Origin: JBMOKT01 sp049323895
GTDB lineage: Bacteria > Bacillota > Peptococcia > Peptococcales > BICA1-8
Direction of reading: 5' to 3'
Assembly: GCA_049323895.1 (NCBI GenBank)
Contig: JBMOKT010000023.1
Coordinates: forward strand, 124,001 to 188,000
DNA: 64,000 bases
Under the pieces are notes generated by a model. The model did no database searches. It saw nothing but the letters and a program-made list of their open reading frames with translations, and was not told the DNA's origin. Below, in pieces: positions 44,583 through 54,490 of this stretch. A program made the position numbers and the translations under genes. The stretch's first letter is position 1; every line of letters starts with the position of its first letter.

Positions 44583-45260
44583 TTATCTCTGCAAGCGTTC
44601 AATAAGTAAAGGGCTGACCTTCCTTAGATCTGTCATACATTTTTTAGCCAACACAACTGCGGCCCTTGCATCAATTGCATACCCATCTGCTCGAATGGAC
44701 TTACTATAATCATGGGTAACGGGTCCGCCACCAACAATTACTTTTACCTGGTTTCGGATGTTTGCCTTTTCTAAAAGCTTAATGGTGTGTGCCATAATTG
44801 GCATGGTGGTTGTCAATAAAGCAGACATTCCGAGTACCTGAGGTTTTTCAACTAAGACAGCATTTACAAATTCTTCAGGGTGAACGTCAATCCCCAAGTC
44901 AACCACTTCAAACCCCTTAGCCCTTAGAAACATAATTACCAGATTTTTGCCAATATCATGCAAATCTCCGGCAACGGTACCAATTGCAATTTTACCTTTT
45001 ATTATTTCAATATTTTCTAATAAAAGTGGTCTAAGCACCCTCATGCCAGCATGAACCGCTCTGGAAGAGATTAAAACATCTGGCACATAAAATTCTTCAT
45101 TACTAAATCGTTCACTCACTATATTCATTCCTACAATTAAACCTTGATGTAAAATATCAGAAGGAGCAGTTCCTTTAGCAAGTGCTTCATCCACTAGAAT
45201 TTTCACTAAGGCTGCCTGACCTTCAACCACTGCAGCAGCAATTTGCTTTAATTCGCTCAC
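44583..45260 (-). CDS. Methyltransferase corrinoid protein (MtqC/MttC-like), first
   Basis: About 225 aa. The N-terminal four-helix cap is followed by a B12-binding Rossmann domain: DLHDIGKNL (the DxHxxG lower-axial-histidine motif, about H101), SALLTTTMPIM and GGGPVTHDY. It carries the methyl group between an MttB-type enzyme and the folate methyltransferase. GTG at 45260 fits the GGGG site best. It is separated from the other corrinoid gene by seven genes. Confidence 0.9.
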   Translation of the reverse strand: MSELKQIAAAVVEGQAALVKILVDEALAKGTAPSDILHQGLIVGMNIVSERFSNEEFYVPDVLISSRAVHAGMRVLRPLLLENIEIIKGKIAIGTVAGDLHDIGKNLVIMFLRAKGFEVVDLGIDVHPEEFVNAVLVEKPQVLGMSALLTTTMPIMAHTIKLLEKANIRNQVKVIVGGGPVTHDYSKSIRADGYAIDARAAVVLAKKCMTDLRKVSPLLIERLQR

Positions 45261-45304
45261 AATCCCCACCCCTTATGGTCTTTAGTTACCACCAATTGGC
45301 ATGA

Positions 45305-46624
45305 TTATAATGCTTTTTCCCGGTACTGGCTGGGAGTAATACCTTCTTGCCTTTTGAAAACTTTAGTAAAGTAACCGGGATCTTTAAAACCTAAATTGTC
45401 TGCCACTTGTATTACACTATATTTAGGATCTCGCAACATTTTTTTCGACTCTTCAATTCTAACTTTACTCAAAAACTCAATAATTGTGCAGCCCAACTCC
45501 TGTTTGAAAACCTTACTAATATGACAGGGACTTAGATACACAGCTCTTGCTACGTCATCAACTGTAATTTTTTTCCTAAAATTGCTGCGAATAAAATGGC
45601 CCGCCCTTTGTACTACATGTAAATTCCGCATTCCATTGCCTTCCTCTATACTATCAATAAAGCGCTGGGTAACATGGACAATCCAGTGACACAAATCCTC
45701 AATAGTCTCTAACTGAGTAAATTCTTCTACATACTGCAAATTAAGAGGTAAGAGGGTATTTAATGCTACCCCCTCTTCGGCTGGTGTTCTGGAGATCGTT
45801 ACTAATAACTGCAAAACCCTAGCTTTCACTTCCTTAAAGTCTCCGCAATAACGCTGCAGTATTTCTGCCAGGATTTGGTTTAATACCTGATAGACTCCCG
45901 TTTTATCACCCTTTCTCATCCTGCTTACAAGCTCATGCTCTTTTTCCAGGGAGTAGCCCCTAACTGAGAGAGTATCAATTTTTTTCAAGGCCTCTTCTAG
46001 TATTTTTCTGGCTCGTATCTCTTCCCCTAGCTTTGCCTGTTGTTCACTGATTGCTCTGCGCTGCTGGAGGGTAATGACTCCCGTTTTTGTCACATGATTA
46101 GCTACAAGAAATAGTAAATCTGCAGCAGCCTGAACCCTTTGGGCTGAAAGAACCTCTAATTTTTTAGCATAATCAATCAGCATATATACATCTACACCTA
46201 ATCCACGTGTCATATCTTCAATTTCTTCCCAGAAAAAATCCTCCGGTTCCCACATTAAAACCTGCCCACAAACAATTGCACCAAGAAACTCTTCTTCTAT
46301 AAGCAAGGGTGCTGCCCAAACTATTAAGCCTGCATGGCAGCGAAAGATATAAGGTTTTCCGTATTTACGAGCTTCAATACCAGCTCGGCTGTAGGAACGC
46401 TTACATTTAAAAATTCCGTCCTGGGTGGTCCTAACCAACTGACAAAAATCACAGTACTCCTCTTCCTCATCGGGTTTTACCATTAATTCACCCTGGGAAT
46501 CTACAATAAACGCACGTAGACCTGTAGCTCTGGTAAAAGAGAATAAAAACTGTTTTAAAACATTTATTTCCGTGATTTCCTGCAGTTTAAGCGCACTAAC
46601 CTTCTTTAGAAACCCTTCCCGCAT
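45305..46624 (-). CDS. PocR-sensor AraC-family transcriptional regulator
   Basis: About 439 aa. An N-terminal PocR domain (about 20-180) has YCDFCQLVRTT, CKRSYSRAG, RCHAGL and IVCGQVLMW; PocR domains are thought to bind small ligands. A helical linker follows, then two C-terminal AraC helix-turn-helix motifs (ITVDDVARAVYLSPCHISKV and VIQVADNLGFKDPGYFTKVF). ATG 46624 has AGAGGTG 6 nt upstream. Located in the cluster, it probably activates the methylamine genes on sensing substrate. Confidence 0.87.
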   Translation of the reverse strand: MREGFLKKVSALKLQEITEINVLKQFLFSFTRATGLRAFIVDSQGELMVKPDEEEEYCDFCQLVRTTQDGIFKCKRSYSRAGIEARKYGKPYIFRCHAGLIVWAAPLLIEEEFLGAIVCGQVLMWEPEDFFWEEIEDMTRGLGVDVYMLIDYAKKLEVLSAQRVQAAADLLFLVANHVTKTGVITLQQRRAISEQQAKLGEEIRARKILEEALKKIDTLSVRGYSLEKEHELVSRMRKGDKTGVYQVLNQILAEILQRYCGDFKEVKARVLQLLVTISRTPAEEGVALNTLLPLNLQYVEEFTQLETIEDLCHWIVHVTQRFIDSIEEGNGMRNLHVVQRAGHFIRSNFRKKITVDDVARAVYLSPCHISKVFKQELGCTIIEFLSKVRIEESKKMLRDPKYSVIQVADNLGFKDPGYFTKVFKRQEGITPSQYREKAL

Positions 46625-46770
46625 ACGAAGCACCTCTTTATAAGGCAAAGTACCTATTTTCTAACTGCCATTTCTTTGGTTATTCTGGACAACAACTAGA
46701 TCAATATAACTATTCTCTATTTATTTGGTTATTCCTAGCAGAAATAGAAAAATTTTATTAATAAGTAAGG

Positions 46771-46802
46771 GCCGGGAAGGGGAGCATCTACCTCTTCCCG
46801 GC
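46771..46802 (-). terminator. Stem-loop after the BCCT gene
   Basis: GCCGGGAAG / CTTCCCGGC, a perfect 9-bp stem, 14 nt after the transporter stop. The T-run is weak, so read-through to the regulator is possible. Confidence 0.65.
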
Positions 46803-46815
46803 GATTTGTTTTTAC

Positions 46816-48366
46816 CTACATAGAAATACTAGATGATTGTGTTTTTGTTGTCTTTTCCCTGACCGGTACTATTTGTTCACTATTAAATGCCTTTACTAAA
46901 GAGAAGCACATCAAAATCATTATAATCATAAAGGGGAAAGCAGAAACTATGGAAGCAGTTTGTAAGGCACCGAGCCCTCCTGCAGCCAGTAATACTGCAG
47001 CAACTGCACCTTCAGTAACGCCCCAGAAAATCTTTAATCCTGCTTTGGGCTCCAAATCTCCACCAGAGGTAAGCATACCCATGACAAATGTAGCCGAATC
47101 TGCGGAAGTGATGAAGAAGGTAGCAATCAAAACCATAGCTATTGTAGAAATTAGCCCCGCTAATGGAAGATTATGCAGTAAGGCAAACAAGGCTGTTGCC
47201 ATATTTTCAGATACAGCTTTTGCAATCTCAGCAGTTCCGGCAACTTCCAATGAAAGGCTTGTTCCGCCCATTATAGAAAGCCAAATAAAGCTTAAAAGGG
47301 TAGGAGCAAACAGAACGCCTAGTATAAATTCCCTGACCGTTCTGCCTTTTGATATCCGTGCAATAAATGCTCCCACAAATGGCCCCCAAGCAATCCACCA
47401 AGCCCAATAAAAGATCGTCCATCCCCCAACCCAGCCGGGGTTAGTACCAAAGGGGTCCGTCCAAAAACTCATTTGGACAATGTTTTGGAGGTAGGTACCC
47501 ATAGTATCGGTAAAGATGTTCAAAACAGATCTTGTTGGTCCCAGCAAAAGAACAAAAATCATTATCAGCCCGGCTAAGTACATGTTAATGTTACTCAAAA
47601 ATTTTATTCCTTTACTGATTCCAGTTACGGCGGAAGTAATAAATAATAGAGTCATTACTAGAATAATAACTATGGTAGCACTAGTGGATTCTACTATATT
47701 GTAAACGTAATTTAAACCGCTGTTAATTTGCATTGCCCCAAGACCTAAGGAAGTAGCTACCCCGAAAAGGGTGGCAAAAACCGCTAAAATATCTACTGCT
47801 TTGCCCACAGGTCCTTTAATTCCTTCATCCCCAAGCAAGGGATGCAGTGTGGAGCTAACTAGGGCCGGCAGCCGCTTACGAAACTGAAAATATGCGAGAG
47901 CTAGACCAACTACGCCATAGATTGCCCAGGGATGTAATCCCCAATGCAGAAATACATAACGCATTGCTACACCGGCTGCGTCTAGTGTAGAACCCTCACC
48001 AAATGGCGGACTGCCATAATGATACATAGGCTCTGCTACACTCCAAAATACTAGACCAATACCCATACCGGCACTAAACAGCATGGCAAACCAGGACCAT
48101 GTGCTATATTCAGGCACATCGTCGTCCTTACCCAGTTTTATGTTTCCGTATTTGCTCCAAGCAACTACAACACAAAAAACTAAAAACAGGGTAACAAAAA
48201 ACATGTATGACCATCCAAAATTATCTGTAAAAAATGCCATAGCAGCACTAAATGTCTTACCCGCTTGTTCTGGAATTAACGCTCCCCACAGTACAAATAC
48301 TATCGCAATAATGGCGGAAAAACCGAAAATACTTTTGTCAATTCTACCAAACAAGCTATTGTTCAT
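46816..48366 (-). CDS. BCCT-family quaternary-amine transporter
   Basis: 516 aa with 12 predicted membrane helices. Signature sequence: FSAGMGIGLVFWSVAEP and the aromatic box FYWAWWIAWGPFVGAFIARI. The GMGIG motif is that of sodium-coupled BetP-like members, not the CaiT antiporter (which lacks it). It probably imports glycine betaine, carnitine or another quaternary amine for the adjacent methyltransferases. ATG 48366 is best spaced from AGGAGG. Confidence 0.9.
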   Translation of the reverse strand: MNNSLFGRIDKSIFGFSAIIAIVFVLWGALIPEQAGKTFSAAMAFFTDNFGWSYMFFVTLFLVFCVVVAWSKYGNIKLGKDDDVPEYSTWSWFAMLFSAGMGIGLVFWSVAEPMYHYGSPPFGEGSTLDAAGVAMRYVFLHWGLHPWAIYGVVGLALAYFQFRKRLPALVSSTLHPLLGDEGIKGPVGKAVDILAVFATLFGVATSLGLGAMQINSGLNYVYNIVESTSATIVIILVMTLLFITSAVTGISKGIKFLSNINMYLAGLIMIFVLLLGPTRSVLNIFTDTMGTYLQNIVQMSFWTDPFGTNPGWVGGWTIFYWAWWIAWGPFVGAFIARISKGRTVREFILGVLFAPTLLSFIWLSIMGGTSLSLEVAGTAEIAKAVSENMATALFALLHNLPLAGLISTIAMVLIATFFITSADSATFVMGMLTSGGDLEPKAGLKIFWGVTEGAVAAVLLAAGGLGALQTASIVSAFPFMIIMILMCFSLVKAFNSEQIVPVREKTTKTQSSSISM

Positions 48367-48384
48367 TTTCATACCTCCTTTTTA

Positions 48385-48610
48385 AATTTTCTTAAAATTT
48401 TGAATTATTTTTACAAACCTGGGTTGTTATTAATATACTTAATATCACCTCCTTAAGAGTTTTAATTAGAGTACTGCCTTGGTTTACAGACAATTCTATT
48501 TTTGCCGGCAGGACTTTGACTTTAAAACTTTTCATGATTATACCTTCTCCTATCAAAAATGGAGAATGGGATTTAAGAATGATTCATAATTTTCAATTCT
48601 CAACAGATTT
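48385..48610. other. Gap between mttB-like gene 1 and the BCCT gene
   Basis: No gene is supported. A weak stem CTTCTCC/GGAGAAT near 48545-48567 may be a processing or termination hairpin of the upstream gene. Minus-strand AAGGAGGTG near 48450 has no usable start codon after it. Confidence 0.3.
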
Positions 48611-50029
48611 TTATTTTAACTCCTGGATAAAGTCTTGCAAACTCCGGTTAATGTTAGCTTCAAGAGAAGGCGGCTCATATTCTTTTAAAACCCGTTGGTA
48701 TTTTTCCCTTGCCAGCTCAAAGGTTGTGGGTGACCCTTTCATTCTCCAATGGTCGTAAGTACCCCTGTGACTAATGTCGGGACGCCAAAACTCCCTTTTA
48801 TAGGTATGCAAAGTATGATCCTGATCCAGAAAATGACCACCCGGTCCCACTTTTTCAATAACTGGCAAAGCCAGGGAAGCTTTATTAACTTCAATTCCTT
48901 TTTTTATTCTTAGTGCCATACCGCATAACTCATCATCCATGATAAATTTTTCGTAGGACATGGTCATGTAGTATTCCAGAATCCCTGCAGCATGCAAAAT
49001 AAAATTAATTCCGCTCTTCACTGCTGTTAGCAGATTCATCATTGACTCCCAACCAGCCTGTGCATCGGGAACTTTTGAATCAGTAATAGCTCCTCCTCCT
49101 CTAGAGGGTAGGCCGTAATACGCAGCTAACTGTGCTGAAGCACTGGTTATTAAAGAAGTTTCAGGAGCTCCAATAGCCAAGGAACCATACCGCATTTCTG
49201 TAATAGAAGATGCCGATCCGTAAACCACAGGGGCTCCAGACCTGACGATTTGTGTAAGGACGATACCCGCAAGGATTTCTGCATTTTGCACTGCCAGTGT
49301 CCCGACCAACGAAGCAGGAGAAGTAGCTCCAGCCATTCCAAGGGAAGCGATAATAACTGCCTGCCCTGAAAGTGCATACTCCATCAAGGCACCAAGCATT
49401 CTTTCATCAAGAATTAACGGTGTAATTGTATTGATTAAACTAATTAATACAGGTTTTTGGGCCAAAGAGTGTTCAGGTCCGAACAAAATCTGCGCCATGT
49501 TAATGCTTTCTAGGGCCTTTTGAGAACCTGAAGCACTACCCATAAAACATTTATCAGAATTTTTGATACAAGCATAAATCATTTTGGCATGCCTGATCCT
49601 GTCAGGCAGATCATTTGGTTCAACCAATACCCCACCTGTCATGCTCAGATTAGAACTAGCCCCTGCTAATTTAGTAAAATTCTCATAATCTTGATAAGTT
49701 GCTTTGCGTTTGCCCCTTTCTCCATCAGTCACAAAGGGTGCACCGTAACCTGGAGCAAGTACAGGATGCGGACCGCCAATTAGTACGTTTTTTGCAGGAT
49801 TACGGGCATGCAGAGTAAACTGTTTTGGCACACTTTTAAGTTGATCCTCTACCAATTTGGGATTTAAAAAAACCCGTGTTCCTTCTATTCGTGCACCTGC
49901 CTTTTTAAAAGCTTCTAAAGCCGGTGTATATCGTACTTCTATTCCGACTCTTCTTAGAATTTCTATTGTAGTCCCATGAATTAATTTAATTTCTTCTTCC
50001 CCTAAAATATCCCAGTGAGGCACAGGCAT
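48611..50029 (-). CDS. MttB-superfamily methyltransferase, non-pyrrolysine, paralogue 1
   Basis: 472 aa. Trimethylamine methyltransferase family barrel with IEILRRVGIEV near the N-terminus, PVLAPGYGAPFVTDG, GGAITDSKVPDAQAGWESMM, and the C-terminal VIEKVGPGGHFLDQDHTLHT. The frame has no amber codon, so it does not use pyrrolysine, as in the glycine-betaine enzyme MtgB. The substrate cannot be told. ATG 50029 follows AAGGAGG. Its sequence is clearly more distant from paralogues 2 and 3 than those are from each other. Confidence 0.9.
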   Translation of the reverse strand: MPVPHWDILGEEEIKLIHGTTIEILRRVGIEVRYTPALEAFKKAGARIEGTRVFLNPKLVEDQLKSVPKQFTLHARNPAKNVLIGGPHPVLAPGYGAPFVTDGERGKRKATYQDYENFTKLAGASSNLSMTGGVLVEPNDLPDRIRHAKMIYACIKNSDKCFMGSASGSQKALESINMAQILFGPEHSLAQKPVLISLINTITPLILDERMLGALMEYALSGQAVIIASLGMAGATSPASLVGTLAVQNAEILAGIVLTQIVRSGAPVVYGSASSITEMRYGSLAIGAPETSLITSASAQLAAYYGLPSRGGGAITDSKVPDAQAGWESMMNLLTAVKSGINFILHAAGILEYYMTMSYEKFIMDDELCGMALRIKKGIEVNKASLALPVIEKVGPGGHFLDQDHTLHTYKREFWRPDISHRGTYDHWRMKGSPTTFELAREKYQRVLKEYEPPSLEANINRSLQDFIQELK

Positions 50030-50042
50030 TACAGCCCCTCCT

Positions 50043-50846
50043 TCAAGAAACGTCATATAGTCCTTTACGATGAGCAGTAAGATACTTCATACAGAACTCA
50101 TCTTTACCCAACAAGGCTTGGGAAGCAAAGACAAATCCCATCATCACTTTGTCCAGCGGGTCTAAGATATACGCATCCATCCCCATGGTCATGGTTTGAA
50201 TCATAAAAGCCTGGTTCAAAATTTTTCTGTTTGGCAAGCCAAAGGAAATGTTACTTAAGCCGCAAATCCCGTGCACATTAGGATAAAGTTCCTTAATGCC
50301 ATAAATGGTTTCCAGGACCTCCATCCCCGCTTTATCACCGGTGCTTACCGGCTTAACTAGAGGATCAAGATAGATATCGTTCTCAGCAACCCCTGCCGCT
50401 GTTAAATCTGTTACTAATTTTCTTGCAATTCGTAAACGGTCCCCGGCAGTCTCCGGCATTCCACTGTCATCCATACATAAAGCTACAATTTTAGTTTTAT
50501 ACTTGGTAACCAGAGGGAGAATTTCATTAAATCTTTCCTTTTCCGCGGTAATGGAATTAATTAGGGGCTGTCCGTATTGTATTAAAGATAAGCCAACTTC
50601 AATTGCTTTAGGATTTGGACTATCTATGCATAAGGGTGCGCTAACCTGGGACTGTATAGTTTCCACCAGCCAAGCCATTGTTTCCGGCTCATTAAAAACC
50701 ATGGTACCACAATTAACATCAATATAATCTGCTCCTGCATCTACTTGTTTTTGGGCAATTTCCTTAATAAAAGCTTCATCCCTACTCTCTACCGCCGGTT
50801 TGATAGCTTTTCTGCTGGTATTAATTAACTCGCCTACTATGAGCAT
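50043..50846 (-). CDS. Methyltetrahydrofolate:corrinoid methyltransferase (MtgA/MtvA-like)
   Basis: 267-aa pterin-binding barrel of the MeTr/AcsE/MtgA family. Motifs: GELINTSRKAI, DAGADYIDVNCG, APLCIDSPNP, PLINSITAE, DPLVKPVSTGD and GICGLSNISFGLPNR. It would move the methyl group from the methylated corrinoid protein to tetrahydrofolate. AAGGAGG precedes the ATG. Its stop lies 13 nt before the MttB paralogue 1 start. Confidence 0.92.
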   Translation of the reverse strand: MLIVGELINTSRKAIKPAVESRDEAFIKEIAQKQVDAGADYIDVNCGTMVFNEPETMAWLVETIQSQVSAPLCIDSPNPKAIEVGLSLIQYGQPLINSITAEKERFNEILPLVTKYKTKIVALCMDDSGMPETAGDRLRIARKLVTDLTAAGVAENDIYLDPLVKPVSTGDKAGMEVLETIYGIKELYPNVHGICGLSNISFGLPNRKILNQAFMIQTMTMGMDAYILDPLDKVMMGFVFASQALLGKDEFCMKYLTAHRKGLYDVS

Positions 50847-50876
50847 GCTATTCCTCCTTTTCCTCTTTTAACAGAA

Positions 50877-52871
50877 TTAAATTGCAAAAATTTTTTCTGC
50901 AGTTCCTTTATCTCCTTCCCATTTGGGACGTCCAACCGCCATTACTTCTATCCTAGTCTCAACATAAACTTCTTTTTTTCCGCTAGTACCAATTGAAGTA
51001 TATATGTTTTCACATTCTACTATCAATTGGTAGTCGGCGGCTCCTGCCTTTTCCGCAACCATAGCAGCCTGTTTTTTTGCCTCCTCCAGTCCATAGTTGC
51101 TGGCATCTTGTAAATTTATAAAACCTCTCCGTTCCCATGGTGCGTGAAGAATAAACCCACCATCTGTCCCTGGCCTAATTAAAATTTCTATTTTTTCCAC
51201 TACTTTTCCAGTAGCGGCTCCAATAGCATTTGCAATTTCCGCATGCTGTGGAATAATTAATTCTGTTTGCAGCTTTTGCGCAACTTGAGGCAGATAAGCT
51301 TTGACTGGAGCACCAATGGCTATTATGGGGAACTTAACCTTAACGGATGCTTCGAGGGAATCTGTCGCTTTAGGATTTAATACTTTTTCTACAAAATACA
51401 TAGCCGCAGAGCTTTCTTTCAGCATGAGGGAACTGCCCTCAAAGCTGATTGTGCTTTGCATTACCACCAGACATAAATGGTTAATTATACTGTTCATGGC
51501 AAATTCCAAGAACTCTGGCACTTTTTTGTCCATCCGATTGGCTAAAATCTTAATTCCTAATTGGGATGCCTCCTGATTCCACTGAAGATAAGATCCGTTA
51601 GCATGAAGGATATCTGTTGGAGTTACCGATACCTTTGCCAACACCCCCAGGTTAACCAGGTGCTCTAAATTAATTAAATTAGGGTCCATGTTAAGCTCTT
51701 TTGCTAGATAAGAAAGAGAATGGGGTTTATTAAGAAGTTTAATAACTTCTTTTTCTGAAGGGGTGAGCAATCCGTGCATATCATCTTTTAGCAGCATAAA
51801 GCAGTCAGTAGGTTGTGAAAATAACCAATCCTGTTCATTATCCACTTGTGCCTGCAATTCATCGACTAGATAGGGATAATCAAAAGCCACAACAGCCAAA
51901 GGCCACACCCGCTGGGGACCGATGGAAAGTTTTTTATCCCTTGTTACCTGTAAATAGCTGTCTCCTCCCAGACCATATGTATAGATTTCCGCAGCTTGAA
52001 CCCTGGTTAACCAGCCTCCTACCACTGCACCTTCCTTATTTACACGAGGTACCCCATTCTGGAGAATAGCAACATCAGTAGTAGTTCCACCCATATCCAA
52101 TATTAAAGCTTCCTCCGATGGAGTAATAAAATTAGCACCGACAATACTGGCAGCTGGACCAGACAGGATTGTTTCAATTGGTTTTTCCCGTGCCGCAGTC
52201 TCACTCATTAAACTACCGTCACCCTTAACCAACATTAAAGGTGCACAGATACCCATTTCCTTCAAGACCAGTTTGACTGATTCAATCAAATCGGCAATAA
52301 TGGAGATTAATCTTGCATTAAGAACTGCTGTAACCGACCTTTCATGAAAGCCAAGGGAAGTGGTTAGCTGATGGGCACAGACCACCGGTACATCTAGTTC
52401 CTGCCGTACCAGGTCACGTACTAATAACTCATGTTCGGGGTTACGAATACTGAGGTAGCCAGAAACGGCCATTGCTGAAACTTTCCCCTTAAAACTACAG
52501 ATAGCATGCTGAACTGCATTTAGATCAAGATTGGCCAGAGGCTTGCCCTTAATATCATGTCCGCCTCTCAAAACTGCATATTGCTGTACAGGAAGGCTAT
52601 TAACGGGATCATGACCAATCAATAATAAGCCGACTTCAGAACCGCGTCCTTCTACAATTGCATTAGTAGCTAAAGTTGTGGAGAGGGATACCATTCTAAT
52701 TGCCTTTAAATCTTTACATCTCATAGCCTTAAGGCAATTTCGTATACCGATGGTCAAATCTTCCCTTGTAGTTAGCGCTTTAGCCGTTGCTATAATTTTC
52801 TGGCTCTCTGTTTCCAGAATAACTCCGTCGGTATAAGTACCTCCGGTATCAATGCCCAATACTAATGACAT
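50877..52871 (-). CDS. Hydantoinase/oxoprolinase-family ATPase (ASKHA) with HTH insert
   Basis: 664 aa, HyuA-like. Two phosphate-binding motifs of the ASKHA fold are visible: LGIDTGGTYTDGVIL (near 4-18) and ILDMGGTTTDVAI (near 257-269). An insert around 369-416 (LTPSEKEVIKLLNKPHSLSY, LAKELNMDPNLINLEHLVNL) looks like a winged helix. No [2Fe-2S] domain is fused. It is co-directional with the methyltransferases, so an ATP-driven role in corrinoid activation is plausible, but a true hydantoinase is not excluded. ATG 52871 follows GGGAGG. Confidence 0.75.
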   Translation of the reverse strand: MSLVLGIDTGGTYTDGVILETESQKIIATAKALTTREDLTIGIRNCLKAMRCKDLKAIRMVSLSTTLATNAIVEGRGSEVGLLLIGHDPVNSLPVQQYAVLRGGHDIKGKPLANLDLNAVQHAICSFKGKVSAMAVSGYLSIRNPEHELLVRDLVRQELDVPVVCAHQLTTSLGFHERSVTAVLNARLISIIADLIESVKLVLKEMGICAPLMLVKGDGSLMSETAAREKPIETILSGPAASIVGANFITPSEEALILDMGGTTTDVAILQNGVPRVNKEGAVVGGWLTRVQAAEIYTYGLGGDSYLQVTRDKKLSIGPQRVWPLAVVAFDYPYLVDELQAQVDNEQDWLFSQPTDCFMLLKDDMHGLLTPSEKEVIKLLNKPHSLSYLAKELNMDPNLINLEHLVNLGVLAKVSVTPTDILHANGSYLQWNQEASQLGIKILANRMDKKVPEFLEFAMNSIINHLCLVVMQSTISFEGSSLMLKESSAAMYFVEKVLNPKATDSLEASVKVKFPIIAIGAPVKAYLPQVAQKLQTELIIPQHAEIANAIGAATGKVVEKIEILIRPGTDGGFILHAPWERRGFINLQDASNYGLEEAKKQAAMVAEKAGAADYQLIVECENIYTSIGTSGKKEVYVETRIEVMAVGRPKWEGDKGTAEKIFAI

Positions 52872-52948
52872 ACAACATCCTCCCGGCAAAACTTTGTAGG
52901 TTTGTTATACCTTTTATCACTTTTAACTCTCTGATGGAAATGCAACCA

Positions 52949-52989
52949 GTGATTAAGAGTTGCCTATAATAAGGCAACCTCTTAATCAC
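52949..52989 (-). terminator. Terminator inside the methyltransferase cluster
   Basis: GTGATTAAGAGTTGCCT / AGGCAAC-CT-CTTAATCAC, a strong hairpin 7 nt after the stop of MttB paralogue 2, ahead of the ATPase gene. It implies two transcription units. Confidence 0.85.
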
Positions 52990-52995
52990 TTTTCT

Positions 52996-54462
52996 TTAAA
53001 CAACAGAATTAAGTTTGCCTTCGGCCCGTTCAACCACAGCCCTAATCTTCTTTTGAATATCCTTAGATAAAGGCTCAGGCTGATAATTTAAGATGATATC
53101 TTTTACTTTCTCATTAGCAACTTCTGTTAGAGTCTTACTTCCTGCGGCTTGCCACATTTCATAACGCTGCCTGTTAATGAGCTTGGGATACCATGTTTCA
53201 GTTTTAAAATGCTTTAGGGTATGATTTTCAGCCAAGAAATGTCCTCCAGGTCCCACTTTATCAATTAAGTCAACAGCCAGTGTCTCACTATCAACTCTAA
53301 TTCCGCGGACCAGCCTTCTTGCCATACCGATAATATCATCGCAAATGGTTAGAAGTTCTAAGCTTGCTGTGGAACCATACTCCACATAGCCTACATCATG
53401 ATTTAAATTTGGACCTGACATAGCGGTCATGGCTATAGATAAGGCAGCCTCAATCCCGGCTTGTTCGTCACAAATACAGGAATCAGTACAGCCAGCAGTG
53501 CCAAACATTGGCAGTTTCAGGTAATGGGCCATATCCGCCAAAGCAGACATTAGTAAGTTGAATTCCGGCGAGCCATAGGAAAAAATGGTGGTACTCATAT
53601 CCATTACAGTAAATACGCCGCCCATGATAAATGGTGCACCTTCACGGGTATTTTGATGCAATACTAATCCGCTGAGGCTTTCTGCTAAACCATTGGTTAA
53701 CACCCCAGCCATTGTTGACGGTACTGTACCTCCTGCCATAACACATGGGGTATAGACCACGGGAAGGGCCTTCTTAGCAGCTAAAATTAGTTTCGAAGCA
53801 GCTTCCCAAGCATGCTGCAAAGGTGAAATAGGTTCTGCATAAAGGGTCATAATAGGATTCTTGCGTAGTTCTTCTTCACCGCCAACTATGATTTCACACA
53901 TTTCAATAATATCTGCGAAACCATAGATATCATGTGCTGTGGTAACTATAGGCTTGCCTGTATTTAAAACCTGTACCTCAAACTGATGCCGATCAGAAAT
54001 TAACAGCGGCACATCCTGAACGATACCCAGTGACATCACAAAATCCAAGTTTGGCAGCGCATCAATAACCTTACATGCCCACCCTACAGATTCTTTGGTA
54101 GACCTTTTTCTCTGCCCTGTAAATGGGTCTATTGTAAAAGGAGTATCGGAACCTGTACCGAAATAGGCATTGTTACCTTCCAACAGCACATCGCGGCTGC
54201 CAGTACGACTATTGCATAGAGTTACCCTATGTGGTACGGTCCTCAATGCCCGATCCACCAGGTATGAAGGTATGCGAACCCGGTTGCCGTCAACGTGGCA
54301 CCCGGCCTTTTTCAATATCTCCAAGGCCTCATCATCATGAAAAGTAACACCAGTACGCTCCAATACCTCCTCTGCAGCCAAAAAGATCTCTTCACACTGG
54401 CTTGGGGAGAGAATGCTTAACATTGTGCTGGCATTTGCTTTATAGTTACTTCTTGTTCTCAT
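52996..54462 (-). CDS. MttB-superfamily methyltransferase, non-pyrrolysine, paralogue 2
   Basis: 488 aa. Motifs: VLERTGVTFHDDEALEILKK, GNNAYFGTGSDTPFTIDPFT, PLQHAWEAASKLIL, GTAGCTDSCICDEQAGIEAA and VDLIDKVGPGGHFLAENHTL. No in-frame stop interrupts it. It is closely similar to paralogue 3 over its full length. ATG 54462 follows AAAGGAG. It is translated just downstream of a corrinoid-protein gene (28 nt), its likely partner. Confidence 0.9.
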   Translation of the reverse strand: MRTRSNYKANASTMLSILSPSQCEEIFLAAEEVLERTGVTFHDDEALEILKKAGCHVDGNRVRIPSYLVDRALRTVPHRVTLCNSRTGSRDVLLEGNNAYFGTGSDTPFTIDPFTGQRKRSTKESVGWACKVIDALPNLDFVMSLGIVQDVPLLISDRHQFEVQVLNTGKPIVTTAHDIYGFADIIEMCEIIVGGEEELRKNPIMTLYAEPISPLQHAWEAASKLILAAKKALPVVYTPCVMAGGTVPSTMAGVLTNGLAESLSGLVLHQNTREGAPFIMGGVFTVMDMSTTIFSYGSPEFNLLMSALADMAHYLKLPMFGTAGCTDSCICDEQAGIEAALSIAMTAMSGPNLNHDVGYVEYGSTASLELLTICDDIIGMARRLVRGIRVDSETLAVDLIDKVGPGGHFLAENHTLKHFKTETWYPKLINRQRYEMWQAAGSKTLTEVANEKVKDIILNYQPEPLSKDIQKKIRAVVERAEGKLNSVV

Positions 54463-54490
54463 TGAAATCTCTCCTTTCTTACCCATAGGT

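Noticed and set aside
46949..47410. Plus-strand frame of 153 codons
   Set aside because: Antisense to the BCCT transporter; no ribosome site or recognisable domain.
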